Below are positions 43,323-52,168 of a DNA stretch of 64,000 nucleotides, piece by piece; position 1 is the first letter of the stretch; each line of letters starts with the position of its first letter. This DNA is from FEN-33 sp963768775. Lineage in GTDB: Archaea; Thermoplasmatota; Thermoplasmata; Methanomassiliicoccales; UBA472. Made by a program: the position numbers and the translations under genes. The notes under the pieces were generated by a model that was not told where the DNA came from, searched no databases, and worked only from the letters and a program-made list of their open reading frames with translations. The DNA lies in contig CAVYIY010000006.1 of NCBI GenBank assembly GCA_963768775.1, positions 434,001-498,000 on the forward strand. Direction: 5' to 3'.

Positions 43323-45272
43323 ATGAGAAGGTTAGGCGGTTCGATGAAGATAATGAAACGCGATGATTTTAATGCATTTATCAATGCGCTGATAAAAGAT
43401 AGTGGTTTGGACATCGAGGGCGTGAAGGCGAAGGGAGAGAAATTCGCATTCGGGCCTCTCGAATCTGCCGACGACCTGAGATTGGATTACGATGTCACAT
43501 TGCTCCCCCCGAAGAAGTACTTCCTGCCGCAATACGAGCAGATTTTGAAGTTTGATCTCTCAAGCCCTTTCCATATCGAGATGGCCGAACTCCCACGGAA
43601 AAGGGTCGTCATTGGGATACACCCGTACGATATAATCGCCATCAGGCAGATGGATGGTTATTTCCTCGACACCGATATCTGTTTGACTTACCTTCGGCGT
43701 AGGCAGAACACGCTCATGATCGGATGCGACGTGATGAAAGTTCAAGAGAAAGCGTTCTTCGGGGAGATGGGTACGGGATCGGTCCAATCGGGCTTCGACC
43801 TCTTCTTGACTGATCTTGGAGATAGAATTGCCATAGAGGTCGGCTCTGAGGAGGGGGGCAATCTCCTGCGGTATGCGGAGAACTTAGAGGAAGCATCGCC
43901 CGTGGACGTCCAGAAGGTAGGGGCCATGCGCGAGGCGATAGCGCAGAAGGCCTCGCGCGGACTCGTGATCAAGCCGACTGGATGGTATGATCTCCTCGAG
44001 AAGAATTACGAATGCGACGTATGGAAGGAGCAATCCGATAAGTGCCTGGGGTGCGGCACGTGCACGATGGTATGCCCGACATGCTTCTGCTATGATATCG
44101 AGGACGACCTCAACCTCGATCTCAAGACCGGCGAACGACTCAGGACCTGGGACGGCTGCCTTCTGCGCAAGTTCACGGAGATCGGCTCGGGGGAAATATT
44201 CTGGGAGGATATTCTGACAAGGTACAGGCATAGGTTCAATAGGAAGGGACGTTACCTGCCGGACAGGCTCGGTTTCGTCGCATGCGTAGGTTGCGGGCGC
44301 TGCTCAAGCCAGTGCATTCCGGATATCGCTGATCCGGTGAACCTCATCAACATGCTCTTTGAGGCATCACCTTATCCGGTGCATGATTCTCCATCGGATC
44401 CGCAAACCGTGAAAACAGATCTTCTGGTCCTTCGTTCCAACCAGAAGTTCAAGATGCTTCTCATGCCTTTGGCCGCGACCATCAAGAGAATAGAAAAGCT
44501 CACGGAAAAAGAAACTCTTTTCGAGATTGCTCTTGACAGCGGAATGCCGCTGGGGCATGTGCCGGGACAGTTTGTTGAGGTTTCGTTAATGGGAATCGGT
44601 GAGGCGCCCCTATCAGTTTCATCCGCTCCCAAGGGCAAAACGTTCGAAATCGTAGTTAGGAAGGTCGGTGACGTCACAAACAAGTTGCATGCGTTGAAAG
44701 TAGGCGACAGGATAGGCATCCGCGGGCCATTCGGTAAGGGCTTCGATGTCGAGGGTCTGAAGGGTCGCAACCTCCTGTTCATCGGCGGCGGTATCGGCAT
44801 CATACCAATGCGCTCTTTCATAAATTACGTTCTAGACCATCGTAGAGAATATGGCGAAGTAACGGTCCTGTACGGGTGCAAGGAACCGAGTGCGATGCTA
44901 TTCGCCAAGGAAATCGCAGCCTGGAGCCAACGGAATGATATCCAGCAAAGGATAACCGTTGACAAATGCCCTGCGAATGAGCGCTGGGAAGGCGACCTAG
45001 GTGTCATTACTACGCTCATATCAAAGGTCAAGTTTGACCCCAAGAACACCGTAGCCATTGTTGTTGGTCCGCCAATAATGTATAGATTCGTCATAGGGGA
45101 CCTCCTTAAGTTCGGCGTACTCGAAGAGGACATCATTGTTTCACTTGAGAGGCGCATGAAATGCGGGGTCGGAAAATGCGGCCATTGCCAGATAAATGGA
45201 GTATATGTGTGCAAGGATGGTCCTGTGTTCAATTACAAGGACGTCAAGAACTTGCCGGAGGCGTTCAAATGA
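43323..45272 (+). CDS. NiFe hydrogenase (sulfhydrogenase-type) fused beta-gamma subunit, HydB-HydG
   Basis: A 649-aa protein. Residues about 1-355 correspond to HydB, with two [4Fe-4S] sites C-x2-C-x2-C-x3-C (near 241 and 321). Residues about 370-640 correspond to HydG, a ferredoxin:NADP reductase-like diaphorase with G-H-V-P-G-Q-F, G-G-G-I-G and a final [2Fe-2S] site C-G-V-G-K-C-G-H-C. In Thermococcales these are separate genes. It passes electrons between the NiFe site and NAD(P). Start may be Met 8 (43344). It overlaps hydD by ATGA. Confidence 0.88.
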   Translation: MRRLGGSMKIMKRDDFNAFINALIKDSGLDIEGVKAKGEKFAFGPLESADDLRLDYDVTLLPPKKYFLPQYEQILKFDLSSPFHIEMAELPRKRVVIGIHPYDIIAIRQMDGYFLDTDICLTYLRRRQNTLMIGCDVMKVQEKAFFGEMGTGSVQSGFDLFLTDLGDRIAIEVGSEEGGNLLRYAENLEEASPVDVQKVGAMREAIAQKASRGLVIKPTGWYDLLEKNYECDVWKEQSDKCLGCGTCTMVCPTCFCYDIEDDLNLDLKTGERLRTWDGCLLRKFTEIGSGEIFWEDILTRYRHRFNRKGRYLPDRLGFVACVGCGRCSSQCIPDIADPVNLINMLFEASPYPVHDSPSDPQTVKTDLLVLRSNQKFKMLLMPLAATIKRIEKLTEKETLFEIALDSGMPLGHVPGQFVEVSLMGIGEAPLSVSSAPKGKTFEIVVRKVGDVTNKLHALKVGDRIGIRGPFGKGFDVEGLKGRNLLFIGGGIGIIPMRSFINYVLDHRREYGEVTVLYGCKEPSAMLFAKEIAAWSQRNDIQQRITVDKCPANERWEGDLGVITTLISKVKFDPKNTVAIVVGPPIMYRFVIGDLLKFGVLEEDIIVSLERRMKCGVGKCGHCQINGVYVCKDGPVFNYKDVKNLPEAFK

Positions 45273-46039
45273 AGGCAAAGGTCGGAATATTCGATTTCTC
45301 CAGCTGCGAAGGTTGCGAACTGCAGATAGCGAACCTGGAGGAGGCCATTATCGATATCACTAAGCTCGTCGACATCGTCGAGTTCAGGGAGGTGATGAAA
45401 GAGCAGGCCGAAGAGTATGATATAGCAATCGTGGAAGGCTCTATAGCACGCCCAATGGATGAAGAGAGGCTGAAGAAGATACGATCGAAGTCCAAAATAT
45501 TGATTGCATTGGGGGCGTGCGCCCATCTCGGTTGCGTGCAGAGAATGGGGAATAGGTATTCGGCGCAGGAAAATAAGGATGAGGTATATCCTATGGCTCG
45601 GCCAGAGGACATCACGGACGGCAACCGGTACTTCGAGAACCCGAGACACAGGGCGCTGGACGAGATAGTAAAGGTTGATTATATTATCCCGGGATGCCCA
45701 ATTGACCGGGTCGAGTTCGTGAAGGTGCTTATCGCACTACTGATTGGCAAGACACCGCCAATACCAGACTATCCAGTCTGCGTTGAGTGCAAGAAACGGG
45801 AAAACATCTGCCTCTTCACCATTGGCGGATTCTGCATGGGTCCAGTCGCCCGGGCCGGATGCAACGCCATATGCCCCACATACGGCAGCGAGTGCGAGGC
45901 ATGCAGGGGTTACGTAAGCCATCCGCATGATCAGGCGCAGCAGGACGTGTTGATCAAGTACGGCTTGACGGCGGAGGAGATTATGAACAGAAGGACGATG
46001 TTCACTTCGCGCTACACCGAGAAGAAGGAAGGCGATTGA
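45269..46039 (+). CDS. hydD: NiFe hydrogenase small subunit (delta), HydD
   Basis: A 256-aa subunit carrying Fe-S clusters next to the NiFe site. It begins K-A-K-V-G-I-F-D-F, with C-E-G-C-E near residue 13, G-A-C-A-H-L-G-C near 79 and G-C-P-I-D near 141, and a Cys-rich C-terminal region. The start at 45269 is fixed by the ATGA overlap with the previous gene; the longer open frame would lie within the preceding gene. Next gene starts at once. Confidence 0.9.
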   Translation: MKAKVGIFDFSSCEGCELQIANLEEAIIDITKLVDIVEFREVMKEQAEEYDIAIVEGSIARPMDEERLKKIRSKSKILIALGACAHLGCVQRMGNRYSAQENKDEVYPMARPEDITDGNRYFENPRHRALDEIVKVDYIIPGCPIDRVEFVKVLIALLIGKTPPIPDYPVCVECKKRENICLFTIGGFCMGPVARAGCNAICPTYGSECEACRGYVSHPHDQAQQDVLIKYGLTAEEIMNRRTMFTSRYTEKKEGD

Positions 46040-47314
46040 ATGGGCAAAATAAGGATCGACCTCGAGCACCTGACGAGGGTCGAGGGGCACGGAAACATCA
46101 TCCTCGACGCAAATAACGGAAAGGTCGAGAAGGTTCAGTGGCAGGTTTCGGAGGCCCCTCGCTTCTTCGAGTCGTTCGTTAGGGGCAGGCCCTGGAATGA
46201 GCTCTCCCATATCACGTCTCGCATTTGCGGCATCTGCTCCATCGGCCACACTCTCACTTCGCTGAAGGCCACCGAGGCCGCAATGGGCATCGAGATATCA
46301 GAACAGACCATCATGCTCCGGAAACTCGCGCTTCATGCTGAGAACATGCAGAGCCACATACTGCACGTTGGGTATCTCGTGACGCCGGACTTACTCGGGG
46401 TGGGTAGCGTGCTTCCTCTGATTGGTACGCAGCCAAACACCATTCTGAAGATAGTCAAGCTTCATAGGCTCGCGAACGAGTTCTCGGACCTCCTTTGCGG
46501 CAGGACCACGCATCCGATCACCATGGTCCCGGGCGGTTTTACCTGGATACCTTCCGAGAAAGATCTAAAAGAGCTGAGGAATAGGCTCGCCGAGGCCGTG
46601 GACGCCACGAACGACGTGGCCGAAATAGTCCTTGCTAATGTCGGCGCCCTGCCGGATTTCACAAGGGAGACCGAATACATAGGACTTGTATCAGACGAAG
46701 AGTACGCGCTTTATGATGGCCTAATCGGTTCAACTGACACTGGCAAGCATCCGGTCGAAGACTACCTCAAGATAACCAATGAGTTCGTGGTGCCTCAATC
46801 AACGGCCAAGTTCTGCAGGCACAACCGCGAGTCGTATATGGTCGGAGCGCTCGCCAGATATAATCTGAACTCGAACCATCTCAGCCCTCAGTCTAAGCAC
46901 TGGGCGAGCAAGTTCCAACTCAAGCCAGTCTGTTACAACCCCTTCATGAATAGTATAGCACAACTCGTGGAGTTCGTGTACAACGTTGAGGATTCGATAT
47001 CCATCATTGACAAGCTGCTTGTAAAAGGCATGAATAAACAGGAGATGCCGAAGGTCAAGCCAAAGGCGGGCAGGGGCATCGGCGCAGTCGAGGTTCCGAG
47101 AGGGCTCCTCTTCCATGACTATACCTACGACGAGAAGGGCATTTGCAGGAAGGCGAACTGCATAATACCAACAAACCAGAATCACAACAACATCCAGAAG
47201 GACATGGAGGCGTTCGCGCCCACTCTCCTGGACAAGCCGGAAAAGGAGATAAAGCTGAATATGGAGATGCTAGTGCGCGCTTATGACCCGTGCATCTCGT
47301 GTTCGACGCACTAA
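46040..47314 (+). CDS. hydA: NiFe hydrogenase large subunit (alpha), HydA, without C-terminal extension
   Basis: A 424-aa catalytic subunit. The NiFe ligands are in R-I-C-G-I-C (residues about 58-66) and D-P-C-I-S-C-S-T-H at the extreme C-terminus. The gene stops right after this His, where most NiFe hydrogenases have a peptide that is cleaved by a maturation protease. Together with the fused HydB-HydG and HydD it forms a cytosolic NAD(P)-linked group 3b-like enzyme that can produce or oxidise H2. No hyp genes are in the window. Confidence 0.92.
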   Translation: MGKIRIDLEHLTRVEGHGNIILDANNGKVEKVQWQVSEAPRFFESFVRGRPWNELSHITSRICGICSIGHTLTSLKATEAAMGIEISEQTIMLRKLALHAENMQSHILHVGYLVTPDLLGVGSVLPLIGTQPNTILKIVKLHRLANEFSDLLCGRTTHPITMVPGGFTWIPSEKDLKELRNRLAEAVDATNDVAEIVLANVGALPDFTRETEYIGLVSDEEYALYDGLIGSTDTGKHPVEDYLKITNEFVVPQSTAKFCRHNRESYMVGALARYNLNSNHLSPQSKHWASKFQLKPVCYNPFMNSIAQLVEFVYNVEDSISIIDKLLVKGMNKQEMPKVKPKAGRGIGAVEVPRGLLFHDYTYDEKGICRKANCIIPTNQNHNNIQKDMEAFAPTLLDKPEKEIKLNMEMLVRAYDPCISCSTH

Positions 47315-47745
47315 TTGAAGTCACGATTAGAGGGTTAGAATTATTCATCCCGCAGATTTCGACTACAGCACTCTGCAGCCATGTTTGCTCGTTGTCCGCA
47401 TCACGGAAAAGAAAATGAGTCGTTTCGCTTGCAGCGAGACTAATAAGTTACCCGAGCGGAACCTGCGCGTATCTGTTGAAATTGAATGCTCTTCTTGATT
47501 ATCTGGCTAGAGAGATGTGTGGTCCCGGCTGAGCTAACGGTGTCAATATAGACCTTAGCATTGTTCCATGGCGACTCAAAATTCATTGCACAAATCCGCC
47601 ATGGCCAGCTTTTATTATTTGTAAATCCTATGAATAAACCTCAATGGAAATATCATTTGCAATTTGATTAACCATGATGAGTTCTCCTGCTAATGTCCTT
47701 AGACGCAAGCAAGCCCTCAATCTATTATCGACTAATTGCAATATT
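47315..47745. other. no gene recognised (431 bp)
   Basis: AT-rich region between the hydrogenase operon and the right att site. Nothing coding was seen; it probably holds the operon terminator. Confidence 0.5.
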
Positions 47746-48084
47746 TTAAAAAAGAAAAAGAGTAGGAAAGTGTTTGAGTCGAATTTTCGACTTCTGAGAT
47801 TTTTTCTTGACCATCTGGTTAGGACTGGTGGCAAATCCCGACGCCCGCACTTTCGCTTCCCTATCCAGATAGCCTATTTCTGAGAAATCAATTTTCGCGT
47901 TTTTGGTACTTTGAGGCCTCGGTGCGCTCCATAGCGCCTGAGCCTCCCTGATCGCCACGTCCTGCCGCTTCAGGCAATAATAGCTCTCCGTGGTCTTCGA
48001 TGTGGCATGCCCGAGGAGCAGCGAGACCGTCTCGATCGGCAGCCCCTCGACGGTTGGTAATCGTGAGCTCTTGATAGTTATCAT
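47746..48084 (-). pseudogene. tyrosine-recombinase C-terminal remnant of a second element
   Basis: Residues about 14-46 read G-L-P-I-E-T-V-S-L-L-L-G-H-A-T-S-K-T-T-E-S-Y-Y, the box-II His and nucleophile Tyr of archaeal integrases. It is homologous to the remnant at 19848. The frame passes through the att copy at 47834-47850 into AT-rich island DNA, so its last 35 codons are not original. No N-terminal or catalytic Arg region remains. Its position beyond attR implies a second insertion in the same tRNA site. Confidence 0.7.
47834..47850 (+). repeat. attR, 17-bp direct repeat of tRNA-Gly 3' end
   Basis: Exact copy of 19829-19845, without the rest of a tRNA, so a displaced 3' fragment. It doubles as the left att site of the second remnant. 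Confidence 0.85.
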
Positions 48085-48104
48085 TTATGAGAACCGCCTC
48101 GATG

Positions 48105-48114
48105 GGCTATAAAA
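48105..48114 (+). promoter_or_regulatory. TATA box for the REC-PAS gene
   Basis: GCTATAAAAG lies about 25-33 nt before ATG 48139, close enough for a leaderless transcript. Confidence 0.45.
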
Positions 48115-48138
48115 GGAAAACTGTCTTAATTATTGTCC

Positions 48139-49005
48139 ATGGAATCATGCGAAAAGACGCTGGTTCTAATGGTCGATGACGAGCCGGATCTGCTCGACGT
48201 GTCCAAGTCATTCCTTGAAGAGGATGGCCATTTCAAAGTCGACACCTCAGAATCTGCGGTGGAGGCGCTCCAGATAAAGCACATCCTAAGATACGATGTC
48301 ATAGTCTCCGATTATAAGATGCCTCAGATGGATGGAATCGAGTTTTTGAAGCAACTGCGGAAGAATGGCAATAACGTTCCCTTTATCCTGTACACCGGAA
48401 AAGGCCGGGAAGAGGTGGCCATCGACGCCCTAAATGCCGGGGCGGACTTCTATCTCAGAAAGGGGATGGACGTGAAGGCGCAATATGCCGAGCTCGTCAA
48501 CTTTATCCAGCATGCCGTAACTCAGAACCGGGCAATGGCCGCCATTGAGCAAAACTGCAGGCGATTCCAGAAGCTAGTGGAGAGCGCATCAGAGATGATC
48601 GAGGTCGTGGACTCAGACCGCGTGATCCGTTATGTCAATCCTGCGGTTGAGCACTACATCGGCAGGAAGCCCGATGAGATCATTGCCACCAAGGTACTTT
48701 CCACTCTCCCTAAACAAGAGAAACTTGAGGCCATCCTAAGCTCGCTGCTGGCAGGAAGGTTGGAAAACGTGAAGGTGCTAATAACGGCCAAGCATGTCAA
48801 CGGGTCCGTCCGTTTGCTGAGCGCCACCATTACCAGACTTGAGAATGGGCGGTTCGGGTCGGAGCTGATCATCAATGCGAAGGAGGTTCCAATGAAGTGC
48901 CCGGCAAGGAGCCAGACATTACTGAATGGCGACCTCCGAGTCAATGCCGAGCAGAAGCCGACCGACGGTGAATTGAAACGAGAGCCCGATAACGGAGTCA
49001 GCTGA
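48139..49005 (+). CDS. response regulator with PAS domain (REC-PAS)
   Basis: A 288-aa signalling protein. REC domain with acidic D-D-E, phosphoacceptor Asp in V-S-D-Y-K-M-P and Lys in the L-R-K-G position; then a PAS domain (residues about 137-245). It has no kinase or DNA-binding domain. The REC domain is closely related in wording to those of the large kinases at 52814 and 59054 (T-G-K-G-R-E-E-V). The ATG at 48139 is preferred over a TTG 6 nt earlier because of the TATA distance. Confidence 0.85.
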   Translation: MESCEKTLVLMVDDEPDLLDVSKSFLEEDGHFKVDTSESAVEALQIKHILRYDVIVSDYKMPQMDGIEFLKQLRKNGNNVPFILYTGKGREEVAIDALNAGADFYLRKGMDVKAQYAELVNFIQHAVTQNRAMAAIEQNCRRFQKLVESASEMIEVVDSDRVIRYVNPAVEHYIGRKPDEIIATKVLSTLPKQEKLEAILSSLLAGRLENVKVLITAKHVNGSVRLLSATITRLENGRFGSELIINAKEVPMKCPARSQTLLNGDLRVNAEQKPTDGELKREPDNGVS

Positions 49006-49031
49006 GCCGAAAGCGATATTGGAGAGAGACA

Positions 49032-49262
49032 ATGAAGGGACCGAAAGCCACGAAGGACATGAGCAACGATGAACTTGCCAAAAGAATGATGGATGCCCTA
49101 TGCGACCGAGACCTAACACACGACGAGATCATCGCCCTCGGCGACGATCCGCATCATACCGCAATGGTCTTAGAAGCCCTTCAAGCGACCGGGGTCATCG
49201 AGGCATATTGCGGGCCGATCCAGCCATCAACATGCAAATACAAGCTAGCAGGGAGAATGTAG
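49032..49262 (+). CDS. small hypothetical protein, 76 aa
   Basis: A charged helical protein, unrecognised. E-L-A-K-R-M-M-D-A-L, H-D-E-I-I-A-L-G and T-A-M-V-L-E-A-L-Q-A-T-G-V-I-E form three helices followed by a short beta part (C-K-Y-K-L), a plan compatible with a winged helix. GGAGAGAGAC precedes the ATG and it follows the REC-PAS gene by 26 bp, so they may be co-transcribed. Confidence 0.6.
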   Translation: MKGPKATKDMSNDELAKRMMDALCDRDLTHDEIIALGDDPHHTAMVLEALQATGVIEAYCGPIQPSTCKYKLAGRM

Positions 49263-49349
49263 AGAAGGAGAGTTGGAGATCGAGGTTAATTCCATAATAT
49301 ATAGGAGCCGCTGATAGCCTTTAACGCATTGAACCCAGTCTGATTGACA

Positions 49350-49553
49350 ATGAAGAAGTTCTTGAACCTTTCTGTTTGGCTTCTTCGATTGCCAAGGAGA
49401 GATCTCCAAGGGCTTTCACTTCATAATGAGCATCTCTTCCAAGAAGCAGGTGCGAAGCTGGGCGAAAATGATAATAGCAGGGGCCAACCCGACGAGGCCC
49501 ACATCGAGAAGGTGTGGAGCTTCGCGAGTGACACGTTCAGCCGCATGGCCTAG
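49350..49553 (+). CDS. small hypothetical protein, 67 aa
   Basis: Frame M-K-K-F-L-N-L-S-V-W through the Met-Ala end. No family seen. A TATA-like ATAATATATAGG is 48-58 nt upstream, but there is no clear ribosome site. It may not be real. Confidence 0.3.
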   Translation: MKKFLNLSVWLLRLPRRDLQGLSLHNEHLFQEAGAKLGENDNSRGQPDEAHIEKVWSFASDTFSRMA

Positions 49554-49613
49554 ACCGACCCAGACAGGCATAGATATTCTTATACTCCTGAGCAGAATGT
49601 AATCCTGAGAGAG

Positions 49614-49955
49614 ATGAAAAGAGCAGTAAAGGAGGCAATCTCCGGAATTGCCCTCATTAGTTCCTTCATCGCCATGATTGTATTGAACCATCTGGCAAGC
49701 CATTCATACAGCGATGCCTATGGCATAGCTATCCTGCTCTCTGTAGTGGTGTGCATCGTCAGCATGATCGCACTCGTCACCTACTCCAAAACGGGGTGGA
49801 GCGTCGTGGGTTCGAGGGGCGAGTGGAACCTCGCAATCGGCATGAATCCAGGTGGCCTAGTGCCCTGGAACAGGAACTACAAGGAGCAGGTGGAGAAGAA
49901 CGAGTGCAAGGACCGGGCAAGAGATGAGGAATACTACAGAAACAGGCCCTATTGA
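49614..49955 (+). CDS. two-helix membrane protein, 113 aa
   Basis: It has hydrophobic helices at residues about 8-28 and 38-58, then a soluble C-terminal tail rich in Asn, Arg and Glu (W-N-L-A-I-G-M-N-P-G and E-E-Y-Y-R-N-R-P-Y). No family is recognised. ATG follows GAGAG, and a TATA-like ATATTCTTATA lies at about 49571. Function unknown. Confidence 0.6.
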   Translation: MKRAVKEAISGIALISSFIAMIVLNHLASHSYSDAYGIAILLSVVVCIVSMIALVTYSKTGWSVVGSRGEWNLAIGMNPGGLVPWNRNYKEQVEKNECKDRARDEEYYRNRPY

Positions 49956-50350
49956 TTCGGTTCATCGATCTTGATTCAATGTCGATCCATCTTATTACGC
50001 TTCGGCATTGAATCATTGGCGACCGATGGTTCCAGGCCGGTCAACGGAATCTTCTCCACACCAGCTTATTGAGCTGAAGTATCGATTCTCCAGGCGTGTC
50101 TTCCTTGGCATCATGCCGCAATATATTGACATGATGTGCGGCTTATGGATTCTGGATTTTGGCGGTTGAGGGTCGGCCTAAAACATATTTAGGTGATGAA
50201 GTTCCCGGAAGAACGCGGTAACGCCGTTACATGATTAGACAAATAGCTATTATTTACTCAATATTTCGTTGATATGAGCATTGTTAAAGAGGAATAATTG
50301 CTATTTCTCTCATACTTTTTCGGAATTAATATTAACTTGTACATGCTAAT
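49956..50350. other. non-coding gap (395 bp)
   Basis: No gene recognised. It holds a small perfect inverted repeat GTAACG-C-CGTTAC at about 50218-50230. Confidence 0.45.
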
Positions 50351-50551
50351 ATGGTGGTAGGGATGTCCATGGATGACGACGAAAACAGTATCAACATGAT
50401 GGTGGCAACTCAACCAACGAGACTGCAAGAGTTTGATGACAAGACAAAGCCGACGGTGTTTATACGAGGTCCGGCTGTAGATATGATAGATTTCGTGCAT
50501 GGTTCCTTCGATTTCGCGGCCATATCTCATAGGCTTCGTCGAAGACGTTGA
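50351..50551 (+). CDS. putative small protein, 66 aa
   Basis: A frame rich in Asp and Met ending R-L-R-R-R-R. A TATA-like TTAATATTAA lies about 20 nt before the ATG. No family recognised and little other support. Confidence 0.25.
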   Translation: MVVGMSMDDDENSINMMVATQPTRLQEFDDKTKPTVFIRGPAVDMIDFVHGSFDFAAISHRLRRRR

Positions 50552-50639
50552 CTGTATTCATGAACATCTGACCGCGATCAAATCTGCTGAGAACAGAGAC
50601 AGCTGATTCCGTTTAGTCACTGAAGTGGCAAGAAAGCGA

Positions 50640-50935
50640 CATCGAATGCAGAAGCCCTGGTCATCTCCTTCCTGCTCCCAATCATGGCGTTAATCTACGG
50701 CGCCTCGATAATCAGGAACGAGATCGATGACCGGAGCATCACCAATATCATCACCTCGCGGTGGACCGGAGGGTCAGCTACCTTAACCATTGCCTCGCCC
50801 CGTTGATCGTGCTCTGCCTTTTGCTGCTGATCTTCGGCGCCTGGACCTTCCGGGAGAATGAGGTCTTGCAGCGGCATTCATCGGCTGACGTTCGGTATCA
50901 ATTGGCTGAACCGCATCCAATATATCCCTAGGCCG
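50640..50935 (+). pseudogene. ABC-2 type transporter permease fragment
   Basis: The first part reads E-A-L-V-I-S-F-L-L-P-I-M-A-L-I-Y-G-A and I-I-R-N-E-I-D-D-R-S-I, typical of ABC-2 permeases (L-x-P-L-x-A-L-x-Y-G followed by E-x-x-x-G/R-T/S-I). After about 50760 the meaning continues in another frame (R-V-S-Y-L-N-H-C-L-A-P-L-I-V). Both ends are missing. It is a decayed exporter gene; no ATPase partner is near. Confidence 0.6.
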
Positions 50936-50969
50936 GCTCTATAGGAATAGCTCATATCGAGGTGAATGA

Positions 50970-51224
50970 ATGAACAAGGGACTGCGCGAACCCCCGGTTG
51001 TGGATTCCCCTTCGCATTCGCAGCTGATACTGAAGAAATTGTCCGAGGAAGACCCGAACGGCATGGACAAGGACGAATTCAAAAGGTGGGCGAAGGAGAG
51101 CGGAATCGGCGAGGCAGATCTCGATATTGCCCTCAAACCGCTCCTTGCCTACGCCAACATCTACTTCAATGTCAACACCCAGAAATATCACTACATGTGG
51201 TCATCTTCCATCCAATACGAGTAG
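50970..51224 (+). CDS. small hypothetical protein, 84 aa
   Basis: A charged protein with helices (S-Q-L-I-L-K-K-L-S-E-E, M-D-K-D-E-F-K-R-W-A-K-E-S-G-I, A-D-L-D-I-A-L-K-P-L-L) and a final beta part with Tyr and Trp, a plan like a winged helix. GAGGTGAATG precedes the start. Not recognised. Confidence 0.5.
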   Translation: MNKGLREPPVVDSPSHSQLILKKLSEEDPNGMDKDEFKRWAKESGIGEADLDIALKPLLAYANIYFNVNTQKYHYMWSSSIQYE

Positions 51225-51394
51225 GTGAATAAGCTTCAAGCTCTCAGGTCGATTGGGCCGTGCTCAAGGAATAGCTGAGCGCCAGCTCAATGAGGGTCAA
51301 TCGCGGCCAAGGACAAGAAAGCCTCTTGACGCCAGGCATCTTGCTGAATTAATGTCGATCCCTTGCCTGACCAAAGAATCAATGGTGTTTGATA

Positions 51395-52138
51395 ATGCCC
51401 ATGGTGAAAGTCAACGACATCAACATGCATTACGAGGTGCAGGGGGAAGGCGATCCGATTCTATTGATCGCAGGCCTAGGGACCGATCTGGCCTCTTACA
51501 GAGAGATCATTCGCTTGCTCTCGAAGGACCACAGGGTCCTGGCGTTCGACAACCGAGGAGAAGGGCTGACCGACAAACCGAACATCCCCTATTCGATGGA
51601 ATTGATGGCTGAGGACACCGCTGGCCTGCTCAAAGCCTTGGAGATCTCAAGGGCGAACGTGATCCGCATATCCATGGGAGGGCGGATAGCCATGCAATTG
51701 GCATTGCAGCATCCCGAGCTGGTGAAGAGCCTTATCCTCACCTCCACTTTCGCCAGAAGAACAAGGAACGCAAGGCTGCCGCTGCGATTCAGGGTTAGGA
51801 AGTTTGCCAGTAGCCGCCGGAGGTCGAGCAAACCCACGCAGCCCTATTATGCCTTCGCCCGGCAGCTCAAAGCGGCGCGCAGCTATGATTGCAGCGACAA
51901 GCTCGACAGGATAAGCGTGCCGACGCTCGTCCTCCACGGCAAGAAGGACAACGCCGTCCCCTACGAATTAGGCCAAGAGCTCCATGCCGGAATTAAGGGC
52001 TCGAAGATGATCTCTTTCGACGGCGGCCATCGATTCAGCTTCTGGGAGAGCGAACGATATGCAAAAGCAATCCTGGAGTTCCTAGGCCAGATCGATGACA
52101 AGGTCCAGTCACAGACATTCGGCCATGACCTTGATTGA
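51395..52138 (+). CDS. alpha/beta hydrolase
   Basis: About 247 aa. The fold elements are clear: G-L-G-T-D-L, D-N-R-G-E-G, nucleophile elbow with Ser in I-S-M-G-G, Asp in H-G-K-K-D-N and His in G-G-H-R. The elbow's first Gly is replaced by Arg (R-I-S-M-G-G). The cap has an Arg-rich run (S-S-R-R-R-S). Hydrolase substrate unknown. ATG 51395 or 51401 are both possible starts; neither has a strong ribosome site. Confidence 0.82.
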   Translation: MPMVKVNDINMHYEVQGEGDPILLIAGLGTDLASYREIIRLLSKDHRVLAFDNRGEGLTDKPNIPYSMELMAEDTAGLLKALEISRANVIRISMGGRIAMQLALQHPELVKSLILTSTFARRTRNARLPLRFRVRKFASSRRRSSKPTQPYYAFARQLKAARSYDCSDKLDRISVPTLVLHGKKDNAVPYELGQELHAGIKGSKMISFDGGHRFSFWESERYAKAILEFLGQIDDKVQSQTFGHDLD

Positions 52139-52168
52139 TGGCTCGTTGCGATCGCCGATTGCTTTGCC

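Noticed and set aside
47834..47850. Second tRNA-Gly gene
   Set aside because: Only the 3' 17 bp are present; acceptor 5' half, D-arm and anticodon are missing. It is an att copy.
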